Positions 45,419 to 55,715 of a stretch of DNA of 64,000 nt are shown here, piece by piece (the stretch's first letter is position 1; each line of letters opens with the position of its first letter). The position numbers and the translations under genes were made by a program. The DNA is from Gonocerus acuteangulatus. Lineage: Eukaryota > Arthropoda > Insecta > Hemiptera > Coreidae. The stretch covers positions 13,433,662-13,497,661 of the forward strand of contig OX328123.1 in the NCBI GenBank assembly GCA_946811695.1, read 5' to 3'. The notes below the pieces were generated by a model. That model was not told where the DNA came from. It searched no databases and saw nothing but the letters and a program-made list of their open reading frames with translations.

Positions 45419-45423
<5 letters not shown>
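45008..45423 (-). repeat. Antisense copy of the Helitron-like internal units
   Basis: Four ~115-bp units with 'gtgtgccaagtttgg', 'aaatcggtcaaa' and 'ataaggaacaaacagacaga', antisense to 43879-44420. The block includes the 'ctgtgagtcctagacgattt' segment. It abuts the TA array at 45425-45488. No 3' CTAG end is visible. The interval 44530-45007 has no recognised feature. Confidence 0.65.

Positions 45424-45424
<1 letters not shown>

Positions 45425-45488
<64 letters not shown>
45425..45488. repeat. (TA)n microsatellite
   Basis: Long TA array between Helitron-like units and a family X 3' end (45489-45620, 'caatagctattttccttcgg'). Confidence 0.95.
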
Positions 45489-45492
<4 letters not shown>

Positions 45493-45728
45493 TTGAACTG
45501 GGGTAATATTCGATGTACACTATGTAGGATTGATAAAGATTTGAAGAAATTTATCAAAACTTCTGTCATGAGAGCAACCTCAATAGCTATTTTCCTTCGG
45601 ATGAAAGTGCTAAAAGCGTAATTGTTTTTACACTTGTTTTAAAATGAGCATTCATAAATGCTTATGTTTTATGCTTATGTACAAACATAAAACTTTTTCT
45701 ATGTGCAAAGAATCTTACTTTATTAAAA

Positions 45729-46472
45729 TACTCGATTTGGTAAAAATGCAGTTTCACGCCGTCCTAACCGATTTCTTTCAAATATTGCACAATAACGTAT
45801 TTTGATGCACTAAACACGAATACGATAAAAAAAAACGTCGGATTTAACTAGGAAAGAAGTTATTAAGCACTTAAGTTCACTGTTATGCAGGTTATGAGAG
45901 CTAAGGTAAACAACTAAATTTGTGACAACTTTAAGGCATAAATAACGACTTTAAGGCATACATACTATGAGTTTCCGCTCGCTACGCTCGCTCAAGAAGA
46001 TAACAAAACCCCAGTCAATCTAACTCGCTAAAATTAATAGAATATAATATTAAGCACTAAAGTTAGGAAGGTTATAAAACTAGGCGTCATCAGCGTATTT
46101 GTAAACAGGCGCATGCGCAGATATGTAACATTGGGAAACAGAGAACTCTCATTTGAAATGTTCACAAACCATTTATTCGAAAATATTGTTAATTTTAAGG
46201 GCATCCTCACCTGCCGCTTAAGGGCATACGTACTATGCGTTTCCGCTCGCTACGCTCGCTCAAGAAGATAACAAAACCCCAGTCAATCCAACTCGCTGTA
46301 AGTAATAGCTCTCATAACCTGCATAACAGTGAACTTTAGTGCTTAATAACTTCTTTCCTAGTTAAATCCGACGTTTTTTTTTTTATCGTATCCGTGTTTA
46401 GTGCATCAAAATACGTTGTTGTACAAAATTTGAAAGAAATCGGTTTGGAGGGCGTGAAACTGCATTTTTACC
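45729..46472. mobile_element. Long-TIR element Z, copy 1
   Basis: Terminal inverted repeats of about 180 bp begin GGTAAAAATGCAGTTTCACG at both ends. Between them a ~65-bp block ('tttccgctcgctacgctcgc', 'cccagtcaatc') occurs twice in the same orientation (about 45970-46033 and 46238-46303). No transposase is seen. No clear target duplication here. Confidence 0.8.
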
Positions 46473-46511
46473 TTTGTTTTTCATATTAAACGCATTTGTT
46501 TAATAAATGGA

Positions 46512-46721
46512 GGAGACCCAATGGCCGTGAGGGTTAAGGCGTGAGCACTTAACACTCCGTGCCAAAGGTCGTGGGTTCGATTCCCACTAGGGGTGGTGGC
46601 TTTTCTTTAGAAAAAAGAAAAGGCATCACCTCTATCCTGGCTAGAAAAGGGTGGTAACCTATAGATAACCCGTCCTAAAATTCGTAGTTAATAATAAATG
46701 GACGTTAAAATTAAAATTAAA
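46512..46721 (+). mobile_element. SINE family B, full copy with target duplication
   Basis: Head with 'caatggccgtgagggttaag' (A box region) and B box GTGGGTTCGATTCCCAC, body with 'ggtggtaacctatagataac', tail 'gttaataataaatggacgtt'. It is flanked by perfect 12-bp repeats TTAATAAATGGA at 46500-46511 and 46722-46733. This copy shows the true 3' tail that is amplified at 39541-40401. The stretch 46734-47123 has no recognised feature. Confidence 0.92.
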
Positions 46722-47123
46722 TTAATAAATGGAAGATTTCATAATTTTGAGGTCTTCAACTAGACCGTAATAAGGAGCTAGGAATAAACTTAGATCAAAA
46801 AGAAAATACCTGAAATGTATGTAAATATTTCATCTCTTCAGAAACCTAGGGAGTACTTTCCTTTTATTCAGGATTAGGGATTCTTTATAGGTTTTCGAAT
46901 TATCTAAAAATTTTGAAAAATACTTATCTAAAGAAATATTTACTTTTAGAATTTCAATTCTCTATTGCGAACCTAAATGAAAAATTACAAACACATGAAT
47001 GATACACAAATAATATAACCGCATCTGTCAATCGTTTAATCGAATTAACAAATAACCTTTAAAATTGCATCACGAAGGAAAATTCGTATTCCTAAATAAG
47101 ACAAGAGAGCTCTTTAATGAATA

Positions 47124-47701
47124 TTATTTTAGGTAATACTGAAGGAGAGTGTCCTCAGCACCGATTTTCTTCAAAATTTGCACTATAACGTATTTTGATG
47201 CACTAAACACGAATCCGTTGAAAAAAAAAAGTTGCTCGCAACTAGGAAAGAAGTTATTAAGCACTAAAGTTCACTGTTATGGAGGTTATAAAAGACGGGG
47301 TAAACAGCTTCTATGTAAACACGCGCCTGCGCAATAGTCCTTAATGACGAAGTGTAATTGAAAGTTAGACTCACCTGTGGTAGCTGACTTGGTCGTAAAC
47401 TGTCGCTTTTGGGCATACGTGCTATGCGTTTTCGCTCGCTCCGCTCGCTCAAGAAAACATCAAAACCCCTAGTCAATCCAACTCGCAGAAATGAAAAGAA
47501 TTCTATGGCCCAAAAGTCGTCCAAGGCAGTCTTCCCTAACATTCATAACAGTGAACTTTTTTTTTAAATAACTTCTTTCCTAGTTGGAGAACTTTTTTTT
47601 TTTTCAACGGATTCGTGTTTAGTGCATCAAAATACGTTATAGTGCAAACTTTGAAGAAAATCGGTGCTGAGGACACTCTCCTTCAGTTTTACCTTATTTT
47701 A
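47124..47701. mobile_element. Long-TIR element Z, copy 2, with 8-bp target duplication
   Basis: The element body is 47132-47693, with ends GGTAATACTGAAGGAGAGTG (left) and the complement of GGTAAAACTGAAGGAGAGTG (right), TIR about 150 bp. Flanks are TTATTTTA at 47124-47131 and 47694-47701, a perfect 8-bp target duplication, which suggests a hAT-, P- or Merlin-like origin. The internal 'gttttcgctcgctccgctcg' block matches copy 1. Small open frames are not genes. The following 47702-48130 is unassigned. Confidence 0.85.
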
Positions 47702-48130
47702 TAGTGATTCATGTTTTCTTCTAGCAACATTTTTTACCGCATGTGAAGCGCCTTGGGATGTGTGATATCCTCCAGAAAGTAACTGTAGGTCAAATTTATA
47801 AGTTTGCTGGTAAGTCAACCCAAATCCATCGAAATGTGATAGTTTTGGTCAAAACAAACAATTTTAAACCTATATTGCCTCATCCAAAAGTTACCCGTCT
47901 TCAAGATATTTAAGGCTTTATTTAAAATAAAAGTCACTGTTACTTAGGTTTTGGATATTTTTCTTTATACCTAGCATTTGAACTGCAATTTATTAATTTT
48001 TATGTATTTGAGACATCTAGAATAAACTATTAATTAAGTAGATCTGCTAAATTTTTGGGTCGGATGGAACCACTAAATAACTAAAATTTACATTATTTTT
48101 TTCTAAAACTGTTACTGTAACTTCAACTCT

Positions 48131-48143
48131 ATCTCTCTCTCCC

Positions 48144-48241
<98 letters not shown>
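48131..48241. repeat. (CT)n then (TA)n microsatellite
   Basis: CT-rich simple repeat (48131-48180) merging into TA array, directly abutting the fold-back transposon. Confidence 0.95.
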
Positions 48242-49870
48242 GGGGAAGGTGTTGTTCCTCTGACCAAATTGTACCTTTGACCACCGAGGCTGTGGCGGCA
48301 TGTAGCAACATTTTATAAATTTTGGTGTAATTAGTGTTTAGCTCCTTCACTAGAGGGCTTGTGTAACCTACTTTGGATTATTCAAGTCAAAGAGGATTCT
48401 TGCAAAAAATACTTATCCATTTCTACCATATAATAAAAATGTAAGTTATTTATTGATGACGTTTTGCCTCATAATATTTTCTGTATTATGTCTTTTTAGA
48501 TGGAAATAATTTGACAAAGTAGCTATTACAATAAGAAACATGGTGTAGCCTCTACAATTGATTTATCTTAACCCTAAAATTTTTAGCATACTTTTTAATT
48601 TTCACTACCAGGGTGTTGTACCTCTGACCACGTAATAACAATACAGCAGTCCAGAAAAAAAATTGTATTCAGTAATATTGTAATTAATTGTAAGTTTAAT
48701 AAATACAGGACAAGGATGTAAGCATAATAGAAAAAACTATTATTGATATTATATTATGCTTAATATGCTGAAAAATCCAGTCCAACCGATAAACGTTTTA
48801 ACTGTCAAGCAGATCCACTAGCAATAGTAGGGTATGGAAGTTTAGCCGCAATGTCTTCAACATCAATATCATACAAATTTTCATCTTCTCTCGTAAACTT
48901 GTCACTTAAAGTTTGTTTTTTTCAAATATTTGATCTTAAGCATTGGTCATTTAATACCATAGATCTCTGCGACTAAATATGTAATAGTAATATTATTTTT
49001 TTTTTTTTTAATTTGTAGCAGAAGAACATAAAAGTTAAATAATAAAAAAAAATACTCAGGTGTGTTGTACCTTTGACCTGGTCAAAGGACTAGTTGTTGT
49101 TCCTTTGACCAGGTCAAAGGGGTGATGCACTTGAACAAAGAGAAAGCCATTGCTAATACTTCACTTGGTTAATGCAGCAGATCTCTAGGCCAATGTCTTC
49201 TTTGACCTGAGTATTTTTTTTTATAATTTAACTTTTATGTTCTTCTGCTACAAATTAAAAAAAAAAAAAATATATTATTATTACATATTTAGTCGCAGAG
49301 ATCTCTGGTATTAAATGTCCAATGTTTAAGATCCAATATTTGAAAAAACAAACTTTAAGTGACAAGTTTACGAGAGAAGATGAAAATTTGTATGATATTG
49401 ATGTTGAAGACATTGTGGCTAAACTTCCATACCCTACTATTGCTAGTGGATCTGCTTGACAGTTAAAACGTTTATCGGTTGGACTGGATTTTTCAGCATA
49501 TTAAGCATAATATAATATCAATATTTTATTATGCTTACATCCTTGTCCTGTATTTATTAAACTTACAATTAATTACAATATTACTGAATACAATTTTTTT
49601 TTCTGGACTGCTGTATTGTTATTACGTGATCAGAGGTACAATACCCCGTGGTCAAAGTTACAACTACATGTTGTACCTTTGACGAATGTACGATTATTTT
49701 TTTTAAAATTAATAAAAAATATTAAATGTAAAGCTAGAACCTTGAAAAAATTAAATATGATAATCAATAGAATACTAATTAAAAAAGAAATAAAAAAAAA
49801 AGAATTTGGGGTTAATACTCAAGCTAAAAAAAATTCAATTTTGCAAAGTGGTGAAGGGTACAACACCTTC

Positions 49871-49873
<3 letters not shown>
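48242..49873. mobile_element. Fold-back DNA transposon inserted in a (TA)n array
   Basis: Ends are GGGGAAGGTGTTGT at 48242 and its complement ending 49873, flanked by TA on both sides, as expected of Tc1/mariner/pogo elements. Inside is a ~445-bp inverted duplication: left arm about 48611-49060, right arm about 49206-49650, spacer 49061-49205. The words 'tgtacctttgacc', 'cctctgacc' and their complements recur near both termini (about 48255, 48269), at the outer and inner arm ends (about 48614, 49065, 49630, 49672) and in the spacer. Each arm carries the 3' end of a transposase-like frame. With no full transposase, the copy is non-autonomous. Confidence 0.85.
49283..49459 (+). pseudogene. Transposase C-terminal fragment (pogo/DDE_1-like), right arm
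   Basis: An open frame of about 58 codons ends with TGA at 49457-49459 and includes KQTLSDKFTREDENLYDIDV followed by EDIVAKLPYPTIASGSA. The pattern of an ED-rich stretch followed by D-I-x-x-K-L-P-x-P resembles the C-terminus of pogo-type DDE_1 transposases. A mirror copy runs on the minus strand from about 48980 to 48804 with an A-run frameshift and an Ala for Val difference. The catalytic domain is absent. Confidence 0.5.

Positions 49874-49949
<76 letters not shown>
49874..49949. repeat. (TA)n then (GT)n microsatellite
   Basis: Continuation of the TA array on the right of the fold-back element, changing to (GT)n at 49920. Confidence 0.95.
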
Positions 49950-49952
<3 letters not shown>

Positions 49953-50317
49953 AGGGTTCAGAGCACAACTAGACCAAGTCCATTTTTGACATTTTATGAT
50001 GTAATGGGATGGAAGAGTATTACTAAAATGGCTCTTCTTTTCAGTGCTACAGGAGACTAAGTCCTAACTTCATTATTTTGCCACTTGTAGCAGTTCTTGC
50101 TACACATCTGGAAGTCATTCTTATTTGTTTTTAGATCACAAGTAAGCCAAGTCCAACTTGTGACTAATGGAACAAGGCTATACATAAATAATGTCAGTTT
50201 TTAAGACTAATCTAATAATCGTTTTAAGACTATGGTCAATAGGATTCATACAAAGTCTCTGCAATTAAAACCAATAATACTCATTATCTGAAAACTGTAT
50301 AACATGGACTTGGTCTA
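49950..50317. repeat. Stretch with LINE-like left edge and short inverted ends
   Basis: 'ggagggttcagagcacaact' followed by 'agaccaagtccat' (49971-49983) resembles the 5' junction of the minus-strand LINE at about 53130. 'atggacttggtct' at 50304-50316 is the inverted match, next to that LINE's 3' end. I cannot tell whether this is a small element with 13-bp inverted ends or a rearranged LINE junction. Confidence 0.4.
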
Positions 50318-50376
50318 TTTATTTTATTATACTGCCTCTACCCTGTTGGGTCATTGGCAGTGCGGTCAGTTAAAAG

Positions 50377-50652
50377 TCAAATGTCTTTGTAAGTGTTGAT
50401 TGTTTTAAGAAACGTGAGGAGTTTTCGAATTGTCAGTTCGTCGTCTTGTAAAACGTCTGGCAGTGTCTCGGGTATCTTGAGAGATAGTCTGATGTGGTAG
50501 TATTTGTGGCAGTGTATTAGTATATGTTCTACAGTGTTTTGTGTCTCACATGTGGTGCACGTCGGGTGATAGAGGTTGTTAAGTAGGTAGCTGTGAGTCA
50601 GTGCAGTGTGTCCTATTCTCAGTCTTGTCAGAACGGTCTCTTCTCGTTTCAC
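50377..50652 (-). pseudogene. LINE C-terminus with zinc knuckle
   Basis: The frame gives TRLRIGHTALTHSYLLNNLY, then the knuckle CTTCETQNTVEHILIHC, and a tail ending at TAG/TAA at 50377. It is separated from the RT/RNase H frame by the tandem 103-bp amplification at 50540-50950. Confidence 0.8.
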
Positions 50653-50950
50653 ATGTGGTGCACGTCGGGTGATAGAGGTTGTTAAGTAGGTAGCTATGGG
50701 TCAGTGCAGTGTGTCCTATTCTCAGTCTTGTCAGAACGGTCTCTTCTCGTCTCACATGTGGTGCACGTCGGGTGATAGAGGTTGTTAAGTAGGTAGCTGT
50801 GAGTCAGTGCAGTGTGTCCTATTCTCAGTCTTGTCAGAACGGTCTCTTCTCGTCTCACATGTGGTGCACGCCGGGTGATAGAGGTTGTTAAGTAGGTAGC
50901 TGTGGGTCAGTGCAGTGTGTCCTATTCTCAGTCTTGAATGTCGATGAGCT
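50540..50950. repeat. 103-bp tandem amplification inside the LINE coding region
   Basis: 'gtggtgcac' recurs at 50552, 50655, 50758 and 50861, a period of exactly 103 bp, four copies nearly identical. Each unit encodes the RIGHTALTHSYLLNNLY to CTTCE segment. As 103 is not a multiple of three, the frame is lost. Confidence 0.95.
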
Positions 50951-51030
50951 GTTGTCCAAGTCTCTGTAGTCTTTTTGATTCTTGCGATTTGGGTACGTTG
51001 GGTTCCGAACCATGTGAGGTTCCATTTTGA

Positions 51031-53137
51031 TCATACGACATTTTTCAAATGACTCTTGACGTCTTCTTTTGTTGCTTCATTAATTATGGTTGTTTCTGTC
51101 TCTGTCCGTGCGTAATTAGCTTGTTGGTCTGCTAGTTGGTTTAGTGTAATCTCGCAATGTGATGGAACCCACATAAACGATATTTCCTGGTGACTGCACT
51201 GAAAGCATAATTTTTGAACCTTCTGTAGAAATCCATGAGTGGTATCTCCTGCCATGATTGCCTTTATTGAACTTAGTGAATCGGTGATGATCAAATTCTT
51301 CTTCTCTTTCGATTCTTTTACGATTTTTAAGGCTTGTAAGATAGCATAGAGTTCACTAGAAAACACTGAATTAGTTTCGTGTAGTCTGAATCGTTTTGTG
51401 AATGAAGAAGACACGACAGCACATCCTACTTGATCTATTTTTGATGCATCTGTGAACAGCTTGAAGTGGTCTGAGAATTTATTGATCTCTTCTAAAAATA
51501 AGGTTTTGTACACATTAGCAGGTGTAGAGTCTTTTTGGTGACGTGACAAGGAAATATTGCAGGAAATCTGGGGGATCCACCAAGGAGGTAGATTTGCTGC
51601 CTCTATCTTACATATTTCAGGGAGTAATAGATTTTCTTGGCGTAAGTATTTCTCAACTCGACTTTTGAACGTATTCGAAGGTGTGAGGTTGTTCAACTGT
51701 TTATTATTATTAGTCAGTATATTTTGTTGGACAAGATGATTACTGACTCCTGTTACTGCTACATAATACGATAACGACAAAAACGTTCTTCTTACAGATA
51801 GAGGAGATTCACCACTGTCTATATGCATACTCTCTACGGACGATGTACGAAATGCAGCCAAAGCTAGCCTAATGCCGGCACTGTGTATGCTGTCAAGCAT
51901 TTTCAAGGCAGAAGGACTAGCAGAACTGTATACTTGAGAGGCGTAGTCCAAGACAGATCTGATTAAAGCCCTATAAATGTACAGCAGAGTTTTCCTGTCA
52001 CAACCCCATCGATTACTCGCTAGAGTTTTTAAGAAATTGATTCTATTTGTACATTTCTTCCGAATTTCTTTGATGTGACAGATCCAATTCAGCTTCTTGT
52101 CAATTTGGAGGCCTAAAAAATTGAAATTATCGACATACGATAAGTGTTTGTTGAACATTGTAAAACCAGGGTTCATTTTACAATTTATTTTTCTGCAGAA
52201 ATGTATACACTTTGTCTTTTCATCAGAAAATGTGAATCCCGAAGTATCAATCCATTTTTCCAAGTTATTAATCGTACCTTGTAGCTTCATTTTTATGAAT
52301 TCTAGAGAATCACTGCTCATATAGATAGCGAAGTCGTCTGCATACAAGGAGCACAGGACGCCAGGTCTCAGAGTCGAGGTGATATCATTAATTGCAACTT
52401 GGAATAGCGTAGTACTTAAAACTGATCCTTGGGGAGTCCCATTTTCTAAAGGAAATGTGTTTGAGTATTTTCCGGACACTAAAACTTGAAACGTCAGATG
52501 TTCCAGAAAAGCTTTTATGAATTGAACTAATCTTCCCTTCAAACCCCAGTTTACTAGCTGTTTGATGACTTTATGTTTCCACATTTTTTCGTATGCTTTA
52601 TGAATATCGAAAAATATCGCTATTAGATGTGAATTTTTCGAAAAGGCTGTTTGGATATGGTGTTCAAGCATTACCATCTGATCAACAGTTGAGTGAAATT
52701 TCCTGAAGCCACATTGAAAGGAGCTGATCAAGTTAAATTTATTGAGGCGAAATACTAATCTGTTATTTACGATTTTTGTTTTAAAACTTTCGACAGACAA
52801 GAAATAAGTGATATCGGCCTTAGATTGTTAAGATCGAGCTGTCCTTTCTTTTTGACAATTGGAACAACAGATGCCTTTTTCCAAGATTCTGGGAATGTGT
52901 TTTGCAGCCAAATTTGGTTATAAACTGATAAAAGGAAAGTTTCTCCAGTAGGGGGTAAATTCTTCAAAAATATGTACGGTATTAGATCAGGACCAGGTGA
53001 AGATTTGTTTTTACAAGAAGATAAGGCTCGTCTCATCTCCAGCAGTATTAGTGGACAGTTGAAATCTTCTGAATTGTCTGATTCTATTGGAATATCACGG
53101 ACGTGGTCTAGTTCTGCTCTTAACCCTCCATATAGTA

Positions 53138-53139
<2 letters not shown>
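51031..53139 (-). pseudogene. LINE RT and RNase H, two overlapping frames
   Basis: The upstream frame (53139-52767) covers the RT fingers (SSPGPDLIPYIF, LRPISLISCLSK). A one-base shift in an A-rich run near 52775 moves to the 589-codon frame 52800-51031. In that frame RT palm FFDIHKAY is near residues 63-70, NGTPQGSVLS near 120-129 and catalytic LYADDFAIY near 152-160. The RNase H motifs are LFTDASK, SSELYAIL, IITDSLSSI and a distal LADQQANYA, so all four acidic residues are present. A second shift near 51035 leads to the last part (WNLTWFGTQRTQIARIKK). It cannot give one continuous protein, but the catalytic domains look undamaged. Confidence 0.88.

Positions 53140-53192
<53 letters not shown>
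53140..53192. repeat. (TA)n microsatellite
   Basis: TA array at the 5' junction of the minus-strand LINE. Beyond it, 53193-53740 resembles the family Y body (weak, diverged). Confidence 0.9.
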
Positions 53193-53195
<3 letters not shown>

Positions 53196-53919
53196 TGAGA
53201 TTTTAATGAAATTTAGTACAGAAATATTTTGTCTGGAAGAAACATTTGTTTGGCAAAATCTGTGAAAAAAAAAATCATGAATTTTATGAATTTGCCTTTA
53301 TAGGGTTCTTGGGACACTTTTATAGTTTTTTGACGAGGAGAATCGAATGAAACCATTTTCAATGACATGTCTAAAACCTTTTTCAAAAAAAGTGCGAAAA
53401 ACTGGACATTTATCGGGATTTTTGCATATGTACTTAAATTTATTGAAACCTGTTAGAAATCCATGGTAAATGTAAGACATCTTCGTCAAAACTTAGTAAA
53501 TTTGTTAGAAAAACTATTCCTTAGCTTTTAGTTAGTAAATCTGGCTTATGAAAGCATGGGCCGTGATATCTATCGGATTTCATTACAATCTAGAAAGAAA
53601 TTTGTACTGATTTGGTTCCAGAAAAAACAACTACTGTTGTGTTTATTTCGTAACTTCTCTTCAAAACAACTCTGTCGAAATGAAACAGTTTGGTATTTAA
53701 CAGACGGAAAAACTAATCATCGAAATATTTTGAAATCGTAGGCTTTTCGATTCTTGGTTTTAGAGGAATTATATTATTGATATTTCATATTATTATTATA
53801 TTATTATTTCAATCATATTATTGATATTTGATATATATTTGACTGGCCTTCATATAGACTTCAATATCCCACTAGTCAAAGATATTATTTCATCCAGATT
53901 CCAACGTTTTCACACCAAC

Positions 53920-54200
53920 TTTTCACTCATGAAAATCCAGAAGTCCTTTCCTTATCTAGCAACACCCACCCACTCTCTCCAGATAGACAGCGGCCCATAG
54001 ATCTGCTGCATTGGCCAAGTGAAGTATTAGCAATGGCTTTCTGTTTCTTCAAGTGCATCACCCCTTTGACTCCAACCAATGGTTTGAGCAAAAGGGAGTT
54101 TAGATGGGCGTTTTTCAACATCATCTGAGCATCTTTCTGACGTTAAACGAGGATCAAGTTTGGAGGCCTTGGGCACAGAACCCTCGCATTTTATCATATT
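53920..54200. repeat. Segment sharing sequence with the fold-back transposon spacer
   Basis: 53999-54070 matches 49113-49186 in opposite orientation ('tgaagtattagcaatggctt', 'aagtgcatcacccctttgac'). On the minus strand the match reads as KGVMHLKKQKAIANTSLGQC, open in both places, so it may be a piece of a related transposon or a shared coding relic. I cannot assign it. 54200-54600 is otherwise unremarkable. Confidence 0.5.
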
Positions 54201-54607
54201 CCGAGATGTATCCTTGTACCGATTGTAATTACCAATAAAGATTAATAAAAAAAAATTTGACCGGACTTTGAGTAAAATGGTAGTAAATGCTATAATTAAA
54301 ACGAGTTTTTCATTAAGCAAACAATATTAATCCGTAAGCCTGCTTATTCATCAAATATTGCAAGAAGCTATTAAAATAGCTGTTGTAAAATATTTATATA
54401 GATAAGTATAAACAATTACAAAGCATATTTTCTTTTTGCAGACTAGCTTATAGCCTATAAGAAAATGACCCTGCAGAAACTGGATGTCCTTCAGAAAGGT
54501 AGGGATAATATTTAATTGATACTAAACATATTTTTTTAAATTGAATTATCACGTTTTTTTTATTACATTTCATAGAGCTTAATTAATTTTGTTCAATCAA
54601 ATATGAC

Positions 54608-55360
54608 CCTGCACATTTAAAATAAATAGTCTACAGAAGCGGAAATCACGAGCGAGATACATTCATCCTCAGGCAGTTTAATAATCACTCACATAATATT
54701 AGGCTAATAGTTCTTCTGTGATTAACATAATTATTCAAAATGGCTACATTAAGGTTGGCAAATCTAACAATAATTTATCTTGGAAAGTGCATATGGCCAT
54801 GAATTTAAGAATGAACTCAAATCTAGGTCTTCATTTGAAATTCCTAATGGAAAAGCTGAAATTGCTTCGACCATTTTTAGCGCGGTTCCTCCCTCCTTTA
54901 ATAGGTTGATCTCATAACGCAGTCCGGAAGTGTCAACTAGAAAATATCTCGTTTCAGATCCCGTGGGTCACTAGCAATAATTGTATTTGTCTGTTCGCTC
55001 TCTCGCGCGCTCCGATATTGTAGAAATGTGGTACAAAAACCTTTCGTCTAATTTGAAAGGTCGGGTTCGTTGAAAGCAGAATCCTTCTGCCTTAACATGG
55101 CTTGTAGAGCGAAATTCACGCGAAAAAAATCGCAACGCTTACGTTTTCGAGTTCATATGCTTGCAAGAACTCATTTTATAGGTTCCTTGGCGTACGAAAA
55201 CAAGTCCAGCAATTTTTAAAGGGATATCTGGTGCTGTTTTTGAGAAAAGTGGTAAACATGTTTTTGCAATGATTTGGGCATTTAGAATTATGGTACTCAA
55301 TTGAAATATGTTTTACATGTATGAAATTCAACCATTGGAGTTTAGGAAGTATTTTTTTTT
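54608..55360. repeat. Duplicated ~750-bp segment (family Y inside), copy 2
   Basis: Near-identical to 42935-43735 (see that entry), with scattered substitutions and small deletions. The family Y end 'tagcgcggttcctccctcct' is at 54877. Confidence 0.85.
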
Positions 55361-55375
55361 TTTTAAATTTGCGCA

Positions 55376-55715
55376 TTATACAGAAACATGATTTTTTTTT
55401 TCATGTAAAGAATTTAAAGGCTTACAATATCTTGGTAAAGTGTGCGTCTCACTCGTGAAGTTTTTCTTTGTCCCAGTCGATAAAAGACGGAACTGCTGGA
55501 GGCTGGTAGAGTCTGGTGATATTTTCGCACTAGTTTTTCGAGTGAAAAATGGATGAACCTCCAATCCTCTATGGATCTGGCTGTTCCTTACGAACCAAGG
55601 AGCATTGGACACTATTCGAAGTACCTTGTGTCGGAAAGTTTGTAGACGTTTCAAGTTTGTTTTACCGGCACCAAAGAAGACCGGATGTACAAGTAAGTAA
55701 AGAGCCGGTGAATGA
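55376..55715 (-). pseudogene. Jockey-like LINE RT C-terminal fragment
   Basis: On the minus strand: GKTNLKRLQTFRHKVLRIVS, then NAPWFVRNSQIHRGLEV, the strongly conserved end of the Jockey-clade RT (LQ-F-NK-LR, NAPWFVRN-QIH-DL). A frameshift after 55550 moves the remainder to another frame. 55717-55770 is a family X/Y-like terminus ('agtccgtctcgcaggaactg'). Confidence 0.8.

Larger units (their letters stand above)
50318..53139 (-). mobile_element. 5'-truncated LINE with the longest open RT frame
   Basis: On the minus strand it starts at about 53139, next to a (TA)n array, with the linker before RT. It runs through RT, RNase H and the zinc knuckle to a stop at 50377 and an AT-rich tail 'ataataaaataaata' at about 50318-50332. 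It belongs to the RT plus RNase H (I/R1-like) group but is clearly diverged from the 29-kb and 36-kb copies. No target duplication was found. Confidence 0.85.
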
